Shown here: piece after piece, positions 5,596-6,060 of the stretch | How the letters are laid out: each line of letters opens with the position of its first letter | Position numbering within the stretch: the stretch's first letter is position 1 | Source of the DNA: a bacterium | Lineage (GTDB): Bacteria; SM23-31; JAUVVT01 | NCBI GenBank assembly: GCA_030604505.1 | Contig: JAUVVT010000133.1 | Span: 1-6,060, forward strand | Direction: 5' to 3' | Length of the DNA: 6,060 nucleotides | Notes under the pieces: model-generated | What the model was told of the DNA's origin: nothing | The model's database searches: none | Seen by the model: only the letters and a program-made list of their open reading frames with translations | Made by a program: the position numbers and the translations under genes

Positions 5596-6060
5596 ATGGA
5601 TAGTTTTAATACAAATGATAATAAAAAACATTCGCTATCCAGAAGGTCTGTCATTAAGGCAGCATTTAAGGGATTAGCAGGAATTGGTGTCTATTCAGTG
5701 CTGCGTCCAAAAACAGCAGCCGCACAGCAGGAATGGCCCGGCACACTGGAGATGCGGCAGCAGCATCACAATAAAATATTGACGGGGATCCACATTCTGC
5801 CTGGAGCATGGCGGCCCCACTGCCCTTATGAGCAGATTGCGTGGGTTAAACCACCCTGGAAAACAAGAGATTACATCTGGATGGACTTTCCTGAGGCAAT
5901 CTTCACAAATCAGGGGCTTTTATTCCTGAGCCATATTAATCCGCAATTCCCACAGCTATTCCCGAATGAACCTAAAGCACCCTGGAAAAAAATTAAAGAT
6001 GGAATTACTTTCGAGAGAACCCTTCCAAATAAGATTACATTTGGAGGTAGTCTTGTCAGG
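5596..6060 (+). CDS. Tat-exported protein of unknown function, 3' end outside the window
   Basis: The frame is open from the ATG to the last base, giving 155 residues with no stop. A Tat signal is clear: SRRSVIK at 15-21, a modest hydrophobic segment at 22-36 and an AAA cleavage site at 41-43, before QQEW. The mature part is rich in Trp, Pro, His and aromatic residues, with blocks such as HHNKILTGIHILPGAWRPHC, EQIAWVKPPW, DYIWMDFPEAIF, LLFLSHINP and APWKKI. These look conserved in style and recall uncharacterised exported proteins of Planctomycetes-like bacteria, but I cannot name the family. No cofactor-binding motif is certain; the His, Cys and Asp residues near 56-78 and 98 might bind a metal, which is speculation. 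Tat export suggests that it folds, possibly with a cofactor, before crossing the membrane. It follows gene 4 in the same orientation. Confidence 0.75.
   Translation, partial: MDSFNTNDNKKHSLSRRSVIKAAFKGLAGIGVYSVLRPKTAAAQQEWPGTLEMRQQHHNKILTGIHILPGAWRPHCPYEQIAWVKPPWKTRDYIWMDFPEAIFTNQGLLFLSHINPQFPQLFPNEPKAPWKKIKDGITFERTLPNKITFGGSLVR

Noticed and set aside
1..6060. tRNA, rRNA, CRISPR array or insertion sequence
   Set aside because: I found no cloverleaf-like segment, no regularly spaced direct repeats, and no transposase-like frame or flanking terminal repeats.

Overview
The window looks like a chromosomal segment from an AT-rich, Gram-negative bacterium of the Fibrobacterota-Chlorobiota-Bacteroidota group, possibly an Ignavibacteria-like or related candidate lineage. 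The main reasons are a PorV/PorQ-type outer-membrane protein, a secreted propeller with a FlgD-like/type IX secretion (T9SS) C-terminal domain, Ig-like lipoprotein repeats, and three genes lacking an obvious Shine-Dalgarno sequence. This assignment comes from family resemblance only, and the exact phylum cannot be fixed from the window. All recognised genes are on the + strand.

Layout: positions 1-466 are gene-free and very AT-rich, and end in a terminator-shaped hairpin (410-453). Genes 1 and 2 overlap by four bases (ATGA) and are almost certainly co-translated. Gene 1 is a probable surface lipoprotein with three Ig-like repeats. Gene 2 is a secreted seven-Asp-box beta-propeller with a C-terminal sorting-like domain. 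Two inverted repeats (3162-3181 and 3202-3229) fill the short gap before gene 3, a PorV/PorQ-family outer-membrane barrel. Together the three resemble a cell-envelope module: a lipid-anchored or periplasmic adhesin-like protein, a propeller exported by T9SS, and a barrel of the family that shuttles or anchors T9SS cargo.

After a 259-base AT-rich gap with an operator-like dyad beside a TATAAT box, two genes of a different style follow. Both have clear Shine-Dalgarno sequences and twin-arginine (Tat) signal peptides. Gene 4 is an aldo/keto-reductase-like TIM-barrel protein of unknown substrate. Gene 5 is an unrecognised exported protein cut off by the window end. They look like a second functional unit, exported folded across the inner membrane, with no evident mechanistic link to the first three genes.

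No RNA gene, CRISPR array, transposase or insertion sequence was seen. The most interesting points are the propeller/PorV pairing, which recalls the PorZ-PorQ/PorV logic of T9SS, and the two uncharacterised Tat-exported proteins.
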